A stretch of DNA of 64,000 bases from Symbiodinium natans (taxonomy: Eukaryota > Sar > Dinophyceae > Suessiales > Symbiodiniaceae). The notes under the pieces are model-generated. The model saw only the letters and a program-made list of their open reading frames with translations. It made no database searches and had not been told where the DNA came from. Made by a program: the position numbers and the translations under genes. Positions 20,887-31,529 of the stretch are shown here, in pieces; within the stretch, counting starts at the first letter, position 1, and each line of letters opens with the position of its first letter. Where the stretch lies: positions 270,359 through 334,358 of the forward strand of contig CAJNDS010000768.1 in the NCBI GenBank assembly GCA_905221605.1, written 5' to 3'.

Positions 20887-23800
20887 CTGAGAAGCTCCTC
20901 TCGCAGGGATTGGGCGTCCTTGCTGTTGCTCTGGTCCTGGGCTCGGGGGAACGAAACGTTGAACCCAACTGCAAGGGGCCAAAACCCAAAAGCCATGCGA
21001 AGCAGAAGAAGTCGACCGTGCTCTATGCAATTTACAAGTGCCTTCAGGGTTCTGGACCTCGTCTTGGGGGCTGTCGCAATGATGGCTCTCACTGTCGGCT
21101 GAGTCCGTGGCCAGCAGGGGAAGGAGCGTGTCGACATCTGCAAGCGCTGCATCGTACTTGCCCAACCTCAGGACACAGCTGCTTTGACCTGCACGCTCCA
21201 AACAAGCTCCGGCAACTAAAGCGGAAACGACTCCTTCCCACCAGTTTTGCAAGGACTCAGGGGCGGACTCTTTCCGCGCCATGGCGCGCCGGTAGAGCGC
21301 CTGACCAGGGTCCGAAGATGGCTGAGATGGCTCGCAGACCGCTTGCCAGCTGCTGGCAGGGCTTCCATACGTTGAAGATGGGGAGCCAAACGTGCATCTA
21401 GTTACACCCCGAGTGCAGCCCCTAATGCCTGAGCCCTGAAGCAAGCCTCTGCCACGAAGAAGCCGCCTCCCAAAAAGCCCGGCAGCGCGCCTTCGCATTC
21501 GAAGCGTTCAGTGACAGCGCCTTTCGCGCGGGAGGCTCGTGATGGCTCGTGGTTTAGTCTTGGACTCCCAAGCCCAAGGCCACACTCGCTCGACCGTTCC
21601 TTGACTTTGCGCGGTCTTTCGTATGGCTCTCAACCCAAATCCCGACAAACTCAGGGCCCAAGACCCTCATCATCCAATCATCCTTCATCATCTGATCTCC
21701 AAGACCTCCGACCTCTCCCGACTATGACTAAACCCCTTCTTCCCACAGCTGGAACAACACGCACAACTGGGCCCAGGCTCCCGTCGCCGCCTCGCTGCAA
21801 TCCGACTCCGCCTCTGCCCACTGCCGCAGCTTAATCCGGGCGAAGGCCTTCAGGGTCCGTAGGGCTCAGGATGTCTGTGGGAAGTCTGGAGAGCCCGGTA
21901 GGTAAGGGTATGCTGTCGAACTAACTTTCCCTGTCTTTCCCTTGTCGGTGCGCACGGGCCGGCGTCTTTGCGCTTTCACAATTAGAACCATGGCTGCGGA
22001 TAAGGTCGCGAGGTTTGGCCCAGCACAAGGCTATCAGAGGCTGTCACGAAAGATGCGGATACCACCCGGAGCCCCATTTCCCATGGAGCCCTTCGAGCCC
22101 TCTCCTAAGTGCAGCCCTGCGACGCGGTTGGAACGCAGGATTCCCCGGAGAGCTGCTGTGACCTCGAGACGAACTTCGTGCTCGGGAGTGTTGGTGCGGA
22201 ATCCGCGAGCTTGTTAAGTAAGTTGGGCAGCCTTGTCCAAAGTCCGTGGCAGGTTGCGGTCGTGTTGGAATACCCGAGGCCTCCGCTCCCGTCACCTTCC
22301 CCGACTCCTCGACAAGCCAAATCGCTTTGGAGAACCACCTGCCAGCGAAGCGCAAGAACATGAGGAACCAGCATTTCGGGTCCACAAGGGCTGGGAGAGT
22401 TGCTGTTGAACAGGTGCTGGCACAGGTTTGGGTCTGCCAAAGCATGTTGGGTAAGTCGCCACCTGCTGAGCGTACGGCGTGGACAATGTAGGTGGATACA
22501 CAGCGTTCGTGGTACTCTGGAAGCCCCTTCAACACTCCACCACATAACTCGTCGAAGACTTCGAACAAGATGCGAAAAAAACCGAACACTGTGCCTGATG
22601 CCCTTTCGCCGGATCTTTCAGGAACGGCCTTTTGCGCCCCTTTAGCCCCAAGCTCTTCAATGCCAGGGGACAAAGCCTCGAAACCTCGCAACCCCTGCTA
22701 ACTTCCACAAAGCCACAAACTCTGCATCATGAAGCGCGAATAACCCCAAACACCCCCCGACCCTACATTCAACACCACGGCCTTGCGGACTCCTCGAGTT
22801 TGCCTTTGGCCAGCCACAGGAACCCTAAGAAAAGACCAAAGCGCTTAAACATGTGACTGTCATCATTGAAGTTGCTCCGTCATGAGGGACCTCAGATTGA
22901 AAATCTAATATTATGACATTTTTGGACAACCAAACCTTGTAAATCAATGATTATTTATTTTCAGGGTTTAAGTATGGTTTCAAGTACAATTGCAAAGTAC
23001 AAGTACAGTTTGCAGTACGTTTTCAAAGTACACTACCGCATACAATTCTGAGTGCAAGTGCAATTTCCACTACGACTATTAGATTCTAATAGAAACAAAC
23101 ACGAGGCTAGAATCCTACAGCCCAAGCCCCTGGAGTGCCTTCGGTGAAGAGGCGGTTGGCCTCCTGCTTGCCCTGCACCACATCGCAAGAGCTTGTGTAC
23201 AGGATGCGTAAAGGACTTGCTTGAAATGCGGCTCGAAGTGGACAGGGCTTACACTACTGAAGTCCCAGACGGGGTTATAGACCGGCAAACTGTTGAAAGC
23301 CCAACCCTCGACATGCAGCTTGACCGTCCGCCTTCTCGGCGCCATCGACACTGTACCTGGGCGGGTCTGTCCAGCGTGTAAAGCCCTTGGCAGCTGGGCA
23401 TTAATTTTCAAAACTCAGCAGACAAGGCTTTGGCACGGGCACACGACATCTACACGTGCCACGCGCAAAAAGAACACCAACCTCAGAAGCACAGAGGCTT
23501 CGGCTCCAACTTGATGTCAGCGTACGGCTCGGCAGGCGCCTGGCATGAGGTTGCGCGTGCCCTTAAGCCCTCGTATGCGTGAGGGTGCAGTGACTGCAGC
23601 CTCACCAACCCTTGCCGGCAAAATGTCATAGTTGGAAAAGCCTGGCATGCATTCACCCGAGACTTCCAGGACCCTCGTCCAGCCTTTGAGGCCTCCGCGG
23701 GCTTCGCGGCTGCCGGTGCCTCGTCCGAGCTTCGCAGGTCAGGTCATTCTTGGACCTAGCAGGACCTACCAGCTATTACCAGTACCGCAGAAACGAACCT

Positions 23801-24397
23801 TGCCCAAACTACTGTGCCTAGCAATTGCCATCATATGCCATCTTGACAGCCCAAGCTCCGCCAACGCCTTGAGCTATCCCGTCGACAACAGTGTCGGGGC
23901 TGCTTGGCCGGCCTTGGCCTCTGTCGGCTTGGCCGGAGATGCCGGTGCCTGGTGGCTTGGGAAGTTTGCAAAGAGGTTTTCCGAGGGTCTGAGACTTCGA
24001 AACAGACTCCCGACACAAAACTAAACTAAATGAAGCCCTCCAAACCCCCAAAAGGCCGTCGTAGAGTTTCCACAAACCAGCAAAGGGGAGCACCTTTGGC
24101 GGCTCCTCCTCATCCTCATCGTCACTGGCCTGGAGCACGACGTGCTCCACTCTCAGTCCGTGGTCGGGCATTTGAAGTTTGGGTCCCGACATGAGGCCTA
24201 GGCCTAAGCCTCTCGTGGGTCTACATTTGGCAGCTTGCGCTCATGGAAGCTTATGGAAACTGTTGGCACGCCCTTAAACCCCCACTCCCAGCCCCCAGGT
24301 CCTAGATGGTCCTGGCTCCCCGAATCCCACAATGTAAAGGGGCGGAGGCCGCCTCGACGATCTGCATTCGCTTGAACCCCGGCGGTGTCTCGGAGGC
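20887..24397 (-). CDS. TPR cassette 3 (complete)
   Basis: Exons are 24353-24397, 24094-24129, 23919-23948, 23693-23719, 23499-23539, 23332-23356, 23139-23172, 22296-22338, 21791-21847, 21269-21300, 21058-21166 and 20887-20936, with the same products as cassette 2. Coding sequence is preserved, while the intron between 23139 and 22338 gained a 181-bp insertion. The frame runs through a stop just after AEPYADIKLEPKPLCF in cassettes 2-4. This fixes the splice donor earlier, at a GC after LEP, which also restores the phase to the YSVDGAEK exon. Confidence 0.75.
22910..23090. mobile_element. 181-bp insertion with TCTAAT target duplication
   Basis: Relative to cassettes 2 and 4, cassette 3 has about 175 extra bases flanked by TCTAAT at 22904-22909 and 23085-23090. 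The ends also read ATCTAATA inward on both strands, a short inverted repeat. The inside is AT-rich with several AAGTAC motifs and no open frame. The other cassettes give clean empty sites. Confidence 0.7.
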
Positions 24398-24589
24398 CTG
24401 CGAAACACTTCAGCACTTTCTCCGTGTGTGGGGTCTCGGGGCACGCGAGAAACCGCCGACAAAGCCACAAACCACTCTCCCTGTGAGTTTAGAAGCCCAT
24501 GCTGCTGGTGGGGAGCCATTTGTTCGATGATTCCGAAGAGGATGTTTAGAAGATGTTTAGAAGATTGTTTCAGGATGAAACGGTGAGTA

Positions 24590-25060
24590 TGTTGGTTGTT
24601 GTTTGTTGTTGTTTGTTGCGTGTTGCTTGTTGCTTGCTGGTTGCTGGTTGCTGGCTGTTGGTTGTTGGTTGTGGGTTTTGGGTTGTCGGTGTCGGTGTCG
24701 GTGTTGGTGTCGGTGTCGGTGGTGGTGTTGGTGTTTTGGTGTTGGTGTTGGTGTTGGTGTTGGTGTTGGTGTTGGTGTTGGTGTTGGTGTTGGTGTTGGT
24801 GTTGGTGTTGGTGTTGGTGTTGGTGTTGGTGTTGGTGTTGGTGTTTTGGTGCTGGTGCTGGTGTTGGTGTTGGTGTTGGTGTTGGTGTTGGTGTTGGTGT
24901 TGGTGTTGGTGTTGGTGTTGGTGTTGGTGTTGGTGTTTTGGTGCTGGTGTTGGTGTTTAGCGCTGGTGCTGGTGATTTGGCGCTGGTGCTGGTGTTTTGG
25001 CGCTGCTGCTGGTGCTGCTGGTGCTGGTGGTGGTGGTGCTGCTGCTGCTGCTGCGCCCAC
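24590..25060. repeat. GTGTTG minisatellite
   Basis: Long (GGTGTT)n with GGTGCT and GTTTTG variants, in cassette 3 only, upstream in gene sense of the exon at 24353-24397. It produces Val/Gly/Cys/Trp-repeat frames in every register, none of them credible proteins. Confidence 0.95.
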
Positions 25061-25099
25061 CAGACACCTGGCAGCGGCTCTGAACCGATGACTGTTCAT

Positions 25100-25640
25100 G
25101 CCAACCCCGATTCAGTGAAGTGCATGCTTCATTGCCTTCACGGTCAATGGTACGGGGGGTGTTATAGCGCACGCGTCAACTTTTGCGCGGGCTCCTACTC
25201 GGAATTTGCGGGGGTCCCTGGAAAGCTCTGGTCTTTGTGCCGCCTGTGCTGGCTGTCTGAGCACCCTACCACCGTCTTCATGCATTGCTCCCAAGACTTC
25301 AGCAACACCGCGGTGGAGTTGCCATGCTTTTTTTGCTGCTGCTGCATATCGCATTAGTTCGCACTACGTCACTACGGCCGCGTAACCCTGGAACCCCAAA
25401 TGCACAACCAAAATCTTGAAAAACAAAATCTCGCCTGCCGCACCTCCTGAACGGGGGCAGGGGCGGGCTTCAGCCTTCAAACGGCGAAGGGTCGGCGAGG
25501 CCACCGAGCACGTGGTAGCGGGGTTGGGGATTCAGGGTTAATTTCTGGGTTACTTGATCGGCTGAGTGCAACACGGTGAAATGGCAGAAGCTTCACCGCG
25601 GACAATCACTTAGGATTTCTTAGAGTTCTTAATGCTCTGA
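25100..25640. other. Cassette-3-specific sequence between repeat and cap exon
   Basis: This stretch is absent from cassettes 1 and 2. It has a minus-strand open stretch (VAEVLGAMHEDGGRVLRQPA) without clear splice boundaries and decayed copies of the cassette 3' flank. No gene is called. Confidence 0.4.
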
Positions 25641-25737
25641 GCTTCAGGGCTGAGTTGAGGTGCTGGGCTGCACGAGCACCGGAACCATCTCTGCAGCGCT
25701 CTATAACCCTACACGATCATACTCAAGGAAACAGAGC

Positions 25738-28700
25738 CTGAGAAGCTCCTCTCGCAGGGATTGGGCATCCTTGCTGTTGTTCTCGTCCTGGGCTCAGGGG
25801 GCAGGGACGGCGTGGCATGCCGTGTGCGGGATCTCCAAATCCCGAGATCCTTCAACCGATGGAGGAAGTGACGACACGATGAACCCGACTGCAAGGGGCC
25901 GAAACCCGGACCGTGGAGGCGTGCTCTATGCAATTATATAACTAGTGCCTAGGGTTGAGGACCTCGTCTTCAGGCTCTGGGTCGCAATGGTTGCTCTCGC
26001 TGTCGGCTGAGTCCGTGGCCAACAGAGGAAGGAGTGTGTCGACGTCTGCAAGAGCTGCATCGTACTTGCCCAACCTCACGCTCCAAACAAACCCCTTCAA
26101 TCTTCTTCAAGCTTCTTCCAGCTCAGGCAAACTGAAGCGGAAACGACTCCTTCCCACCAGTGTTGCAGGGATTCAGGGGCGGACTCTTTCCGAGCCATGG
26201 CGCGCCGGTACAGTGCCTGACCACGGTCTGAGAGCGCCGGCTGACCAAGCATCAATCAATTGAGCCCCGTGTCTCGTGGCTTAAGTGGCTATGCGCGCAG
26301 CCAGGCGTCTATGATGGCAAGAAGGTGAGACACCAAGGTTGCAGGGGCTTGGGTCCGGGGCTAATGTTGTCTGATGCCAAGGTGCGTTCCGGGCTTAATC
26401 CTTCTGCAGCTTTCCAGAAAGTGCTGCCTGGTTGTCAAACGTCCGCTAATTACACCCCCCCAGTGCACCCTAATGCCTGAGCCCTGAAGCAAGCCCTCTG
26501 CCACGAAGAAGCCACCTCCCAAAAAGCCCGGTAGACCGCCAGCCCGCCTTCGGATTCGAGGCGTTGAGTGACAGCGCCTTTCACTTGGGAGGCTGTTGAT
26601 GCGACCGTGCCTTCACTCTGCGCGGTCTTTCGTATGGCTCTCAACCCCAAACTCAAAGCCCAAGACCCTCATCCATCATCCAATCATCCTTCATCATCTG
26701 ATCTCCAAGACTCATCCAGCCTCGACAAAATCAAAAGAAGCCCCTACATCTCCCGACTAAACCCCGTCTTCCACACAGCTAGAAAAACACGCACAACTAG
26801 GCCCAGGCTCCCGCTGCCGCCTCGCTGCAATCCGACTCCGCCTCTGCCCACTGCCGCAGCTTCAGCCGGGCGAAGGCCTTCAGGGTCCGTGGGGCAAGGG
26901 AAAGTTTGTTCGACAGGATACTCTTGCCGAATTACCGGGTTGAGAGAGAGGCCGAGGCTGTCACGAAAGATGCGGATATCACCCGGAGCCCCATTTCCCA
27001 TGGAGCCCTTCGACCCTCTCCTAAGTGCAGCCCTGCGACGCGGTTGGAATGCAGGATTCCCCGGAGAGCTGCCGTGACCTCGGGACGAACTTCGCGCTCG
27101 AGAGGTTGTTAAGCTAGGCAGCCTTGTCCAAAGTCCGTGGCAGGTTGCGGTCGTGTCGGAACATATCTACGAGGGGACCTCAGGGGGGATCCTGTGTCTG
27201 AGCCTATGAAACATCCGAGGCCTCCGCTCCCGTCACCTTCCCCGACTCCTCGACAAGCCAAATCGCTTTGGAGAACCACCTGCCAGCGAAGCGCAAGAAC
27301 ATGAGCAAACCGCATTTCGGGTCCACAAGGGCTGGGAGAGTTGCTGTTGAACAGGTGCTGGCACAGGTTTGGCTCTGCCAAAGCACGTTGGGTAAGTCGC
27401 TACCTGCTGAGCGTACGTCGTGGAGAATGTAGGTGGATACACAGCGTTCGTACTCTGGAAGCCCCTTCAACACTCCACCCCATAACTGGTCGAAGACTTC
27501 GAACAAGATGCGAAAAAACCGAACACTGTGCCTGATGCCCTTTCGCCGGATATTCATCATTTCTTTCAGGACTGGCCTTTTGCCAAAGGACAAAGCCTCG
27601 AAACATCGCAACCCCCTGCTAACTTCCACAAAGCCACAAACTCTGCATCCTGAAGTGGGAATGACCCCAAACACCCCCCGACCCCACATTCAACACCACG
27701 GCCTTGCGGACTCCTCGAGTTTGCCTCTGGCCAGCCACAGGAACCCTAAGAAAAGACCAAAGCACTTAAACATGTGAGTGTCATCATAGTCGTCGTTCCG
27801 TCATGAGGGCCTCAGATTGAAAAAAACAAATGGAAACAAACACCAGGCTGGAATCCTACAGCCCAAAGCCCCTGTAGTGCCTTCGCTGAAGAGGCGGTTG
27901 GCCTCCTGCTTGGCCTGCACCACATCGCAAGAACGGTGACGACATCATGTGTGGAGGATGCCATATACAATTTTTACAAAAATAGCCCTCGACATGCAGC
28001 TTGACCGTCCGCCTTCTCGGCGCCATCGACACTGTACCTGGGCGGGTCAGTCCGGCGTGTAAGCCCGGGGCGGCTTGGCATTAATTTTCAAAACTCAGCA
28101 AAAAACAAGGCTTTGGCACGAGCACACGACATAGAACGCCAGACCTCAGAAGCACAGAGGCTTCGGCTCCAACTTGATGTCAGCGTACGGCTCGGCAGGC
28201 TCCTGGCATGAGGCTGCGCGTGCCCTCACCAACCCTTACCGGCAAAATGTCAGAATTGGAAAAGCCTGACAGGCACTCGCCCGAGACCTCCAAGACCCTC
28301 GTCCAGCCTTTTTGGCCTCCGCGGGCTTCGCGGCTGCCGGTGCCTCGCCCGAGCTTCGCAGGTCAGGTCGTTCTTGGACCTACCAGGACCTAGCTATTAC
28401 CAGTACCGCACAAACGAACCTTGCACAAGCAGCCCAATAGATTCCAGGAGATCCCACCCGAGTCAACATTATTAACTAAACGCTCCCGCATGCTCGCAGA
28501 TTTCATGGGGGCAAAGATGAGGGCATATGAGGGCATGCTAGACAGGGGGGATCAGGATTTCAGGTTCTATTAGACAGCACATGGGTCTTCAGAAGAAGTT
28601 GATGCCACGACTCAGCCAAGGAAGGCATTTCTCATCCAGGACCAAGGAAGGCAGCGTGAAACGAGTAGAATGGGCTATGTGACACTTCGTACCCTCCAAA

Positions 28701-29710
28701 GCCCAAATAACAAAGCCTCAGCCGAAAGCCCAGAAAGGAAAGGCAAACCCAAAGATACTGGAAACCTGACGAACCCCTACTGCCCAACATCAGAGCAGCT
28801 CCAGACGTTAATGACCGCAGGTTGCCGAGCGACTTCCAACTCCTCTCTTTCCAGGCCCCTGGCGGGGCCGGGCCCGGGAGCCGGCCTCAACAACACGAGA
28901 GTTGGAGAGGGGTTTAGGGTTTAGGGTTTAGGGTTTAGGGTTTAGGGTTTAGGGTTTAGGGTTTAGGGTCTAGGGTTTAGGGTTTAGGGTTGAACCTTGA
29001 AGCCTCGACGTGAAGGCAGCTGAAGACTGCCCACCCCCCCCCCCAGCGGCTGATGGAGCCCCACATGTGGTCCACATGCCCCAGAACTATATAATTTTAG
29101 CTGCTTCTTAGGAATTATAGTACACAAAAACTAAGAATTATTCCCAGAAATCCCTAAGAGAAACCCGTTTGGGAGCGCGGCTTGGCAGTGCTTGGCGACT
29201 TCGGGTCTCCACCGTGTCCATTGCTCATCTGGCGGGGCGGATTAGCTCCCTCTCGCCATCTCCCAAGCCCGTCCCTAGACTTGCCCTGAAGCATCTAAAA
29301 GTGTGGGGAGTGCGGGTTGAAAGCTAAGTCAGGAGGGATGGGGAGGGCTGAAGATAAGACACGCCGCAGCAAATGCCACTGGTGATCATGTGTCCTGAAC
29401 TTTCGGCATGCCCTGTTTATCCAAATCTAGCCCTTTAGCCCAACCTAAACCCCCGAACGCCGAATGCCCTTATTGCTCGCACATCTCTGCTGACCAGCCT
29501 GCACTTTTGCTGGCTCCGCATCCTCGTCCTCATCGTCGCTGGCCTCGAATGTGACGGACTGCCAGCACTCCCCACTAAAGTCAAAACAAATACCATGCCC
29601 AAATCCTGCAAAGCTTCCAGTTTTATGTCCTAAGCAGCTCGGCCCTAGAGTTGCAAGGAGGGAGCCTCGACGATCTGCATGCGTCTGAATCCTGGGGGCG
29701 GCTCGGAAGC
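25738..29710 (-). CDS. TPR cassette 4 (complete, more diverged)
   Basis: Exons are 29666-29710 (ASEPPPGFRRMQIVE), 29505-29543 (ASDDEDEDAEPAK), 28317-28343 (APAAAKPAE), 28162-28202 (EPAEPYADIKLEP), 28013-28037, 27881-27914 (AKQEANRLFSE), 27237-27279, 26821-26877, 26185-26216, 25963-26074 and 25738-25787 (DENNSKDAQSLREELL). The APASPAKPTE exon is not found. The upstream linker part (29.5-29.7 kb) lies outside the clear tandem duplication and resembles cassette 5, suggesting a unit boundary between 28.4 and 29.5 kb. In TPR3 the Lys/Arg of ALYRR and the helix-B pattern ALADVDTLL are kept. Confidence 0.7.
28912..28990. repeat. TTTAGGG array
   Basis: About eleven near-perfect units in the linker intron of cassette 4. 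The next CCCTAAA array to the right is at 30504. Confidence 0.95.
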
Positions 29711-30621
29711 CTGCAACGGGGCATTGGCATCTCTTTGCTTCGGCCTGCTTCGACTTTTGCTTGCTTTTTGGACTGTGGGCGAAAGGCTTTTCCTCGATGT
29801 GTTTTGGTAGGGTTTACTCTAGACTTTGTTAGGTAAACCTCTGCTTCCTCCTCGACTTCTTGAAGTAAACCTCCAAATCCTGTACTGTACAATTTACCCG
29901 CCACCGGCATTGAAGTTGTTGCGGCACAAGCACCTGTACCCCTGGTAGACTGACCCTCCAACCGCCCCAGACACATCATGCAGCCGGTGGCCTTGGGGCT
30001 GGTCTTTGGCGGCTCCGCCTACAAACGCATGGTGCCAGATGCCCGAAGAGGCTCTGTAGGGTTTTACAGAAGGAAGAGGTCGAGGAGGCTGGGTAAGGGC
30101 AGCTATCGGATGAGCGTGCGAGGAAGAGGGTTCATGCTGGGTACAGCACTGCATGTCATGTCTTCTTCATGTTTTCGGAGAGGGAGATGTGCATGCACAT
30201 ACATCGCACGTATGCATGCGTATACATGCGGAATTTTGAACCTGCACGAGAGGAACAAGGAAGGTACTGCCTCTATGTGCCCTGGGCTGAAGAGCGCAGA
30301 GTTCTGGGGCCTAAGATGGTTCTTCCATTTTGCGCTGTTGAAGACTTTGAGCAAGATTGCCGGCGAGATTGCCGGGATTCAGGGGTTGAGTTTGGGTGAT
30401 TCAGCTGGTATAAGTACAATGTCCAGCGTCTTGCAGGCCCCAAGTGGGCCTCGTGTCCCCGCACGACACTCACCAAGGCCTGAGCTACTAAAACTTTTGG
30501 CCTAGCCCTAAACCCTAAACCCGAAACCCTAAACCCTAAACCCTAAACCCTAAACCCTAAACCCTGCACACCCTAAACCCTAAATACTTAAAGCTACTAA
30601 ACGCCCACGACCCATCCCGAC
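29711..30621. other. Intronic or inter-cassette stretch
   Basis: A 175-codon plus-strand frame at 29978-30505 and an overlapping minus frame (GGLLQEVEEEAEVYLTKSRV near 29,830) are open, but neither has recognisable homology or splice support. I treat the plus frame as chance and the minus piece as a weak exon candidate. Confidence 0.35.
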
Positions 30622-30880
30622 CTTGGGGCTGATGGGCTTCGGTGCATCGGCCTCGCAGACTTACGAGCTGCGACATAAGGAGCCTCTATTTGGGGTTTAG
30701 GGTTTAGGGTTTAGGGTTTAGGGTTTAGGGTTTAGGTTTTAGGGTTTAGGGTTTAGGGTTTAGGATTTAGGGTTTAGGGTTTAGGGTTTAGGGTTTAGGG
30801 TTTAGGGTTTAGGGTTTAGGGTTTGGGGTTTAGGGTTTAGGGTTTAGGGTATAGGGTTTAGGGTTTAGGGTTTAGGGTTT
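30504..30880. repeat. Inverted telomere-like arrays around an exon
   Basis: CCCTAAA at about 30504-30590 and about 26 TTTAGGG units at 30695-30880. The gap contains the 30-nt exon at 30622-30651. Confidence 0.9.
30622..30651 (-). CDS. Linker micro-exon ADAPKPISPK
   Basis: This is a 30-nt phase 0/0 stretch after CGAG|G and before GTCGGG. It reads ADAPKPISPK, which resembles the Ala/Pro/Lys linker exons of the other cassettes. It lies between the cap of cassette 5 and the RMQIVE exon of cassette 4. If real, it argues that cassettes are spliced into one transcript rather than being separate genes. Confidence 0.45.
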
Positions 30881-31168
30881 GGCCGGGGTCATGCAGCCAT
30901 GGCATGACTAAGTTCTGAGACGTGAACTTCATCGGGTGCTTCTCGGCTCACAGAGGGAGTTGAGGGAATCAAAACATGTCAAGCCGGGAGCACCCCAAGC
31001 CCGCATCCCATCGCTGCCTTCTTGGCCGACTGGCCGTTTTCGGCCGGCAGCCTGCAATCGGAGAGCGATTGCTTGGTGCGGTTGTTGGTCAAAAATGCGG
31101 CGACAGCTGAAACAATGAAGCCCTTTTAGTTGCCTGTTAAATATCCCTCATGAACGGAGCGCAATGAG

Positions 31169-31215
31169 GGGGGGGGGGGGGGGGGGGGGGGGGTGGGGGG
31201 GGGTGGGGGGGGGGC
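31169..31215. repeat. Poly-G tract
   Basis: About 45 bases of almost pure G with two T interruptions on the plus strand. Length is likely unreliable in assembly. Confidence 0.95.
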
Positions 31216-31529
31216 AGCAGGATCCTTGCAACCACCTTTTTCTGCAAGGAACAGCAGTGCTAGACGAGACATGAAGGCATGTCGATCTCGAGGTTAAGAT
31301 TGGGCTACTCAACGCTTTACGTGAGCTGCAGGCTATTTGCTTGAATTTTCTCGGCTCAGGACGATACCTTCTTCCTAGTTCTTCCAGTGAGTTCAGGGCT
31401 TCAGGAGCTTACCTCCATGCTTCTCATGGTGAGTCCCCATGTAGACAGCCCCCCACACGCAACGACCCCCCGCAACGTTCTCAGTCACACAGAACGCAAC
31501 GTCTTCAGCAGTCTTAGTCGACGGGACCC

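Larger units (their letters stand above)
13831..28440. repeat. Tandem segmental duplication, four copies
   Basis: The same block recurs at about 13,831-17,595, 17,596-21,487, 21,488-26,542 and 26,543-28,440. The offset between copies 1 and 2, and between 2 and 3, is about 3,890 bases over long stretches. Copies 2 and 3 are nearly identical for over 3 kb. Copy 3 is longer because of a 181-bp insertion and a large minisatellite. The fourth is partial and more diverged. Each copy carries one TPR cassette on the minus strand, with duplicated introns as well as exons. Confidence 0.95.

Noticed and set aside
24553-25357. Open frames of 135-253 codons across the GTGTTG minisatellite
   Set aside because: They are six-base repeats read in every frame on both strands. 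No stop codon can occur in the repeat and no protein family is visible.
29978-30505. A 175-codon plus-strand frame
   Set aside because: Unusual Arg/Cys-rich composition, no family, and it is antisense inside the TPR locus.
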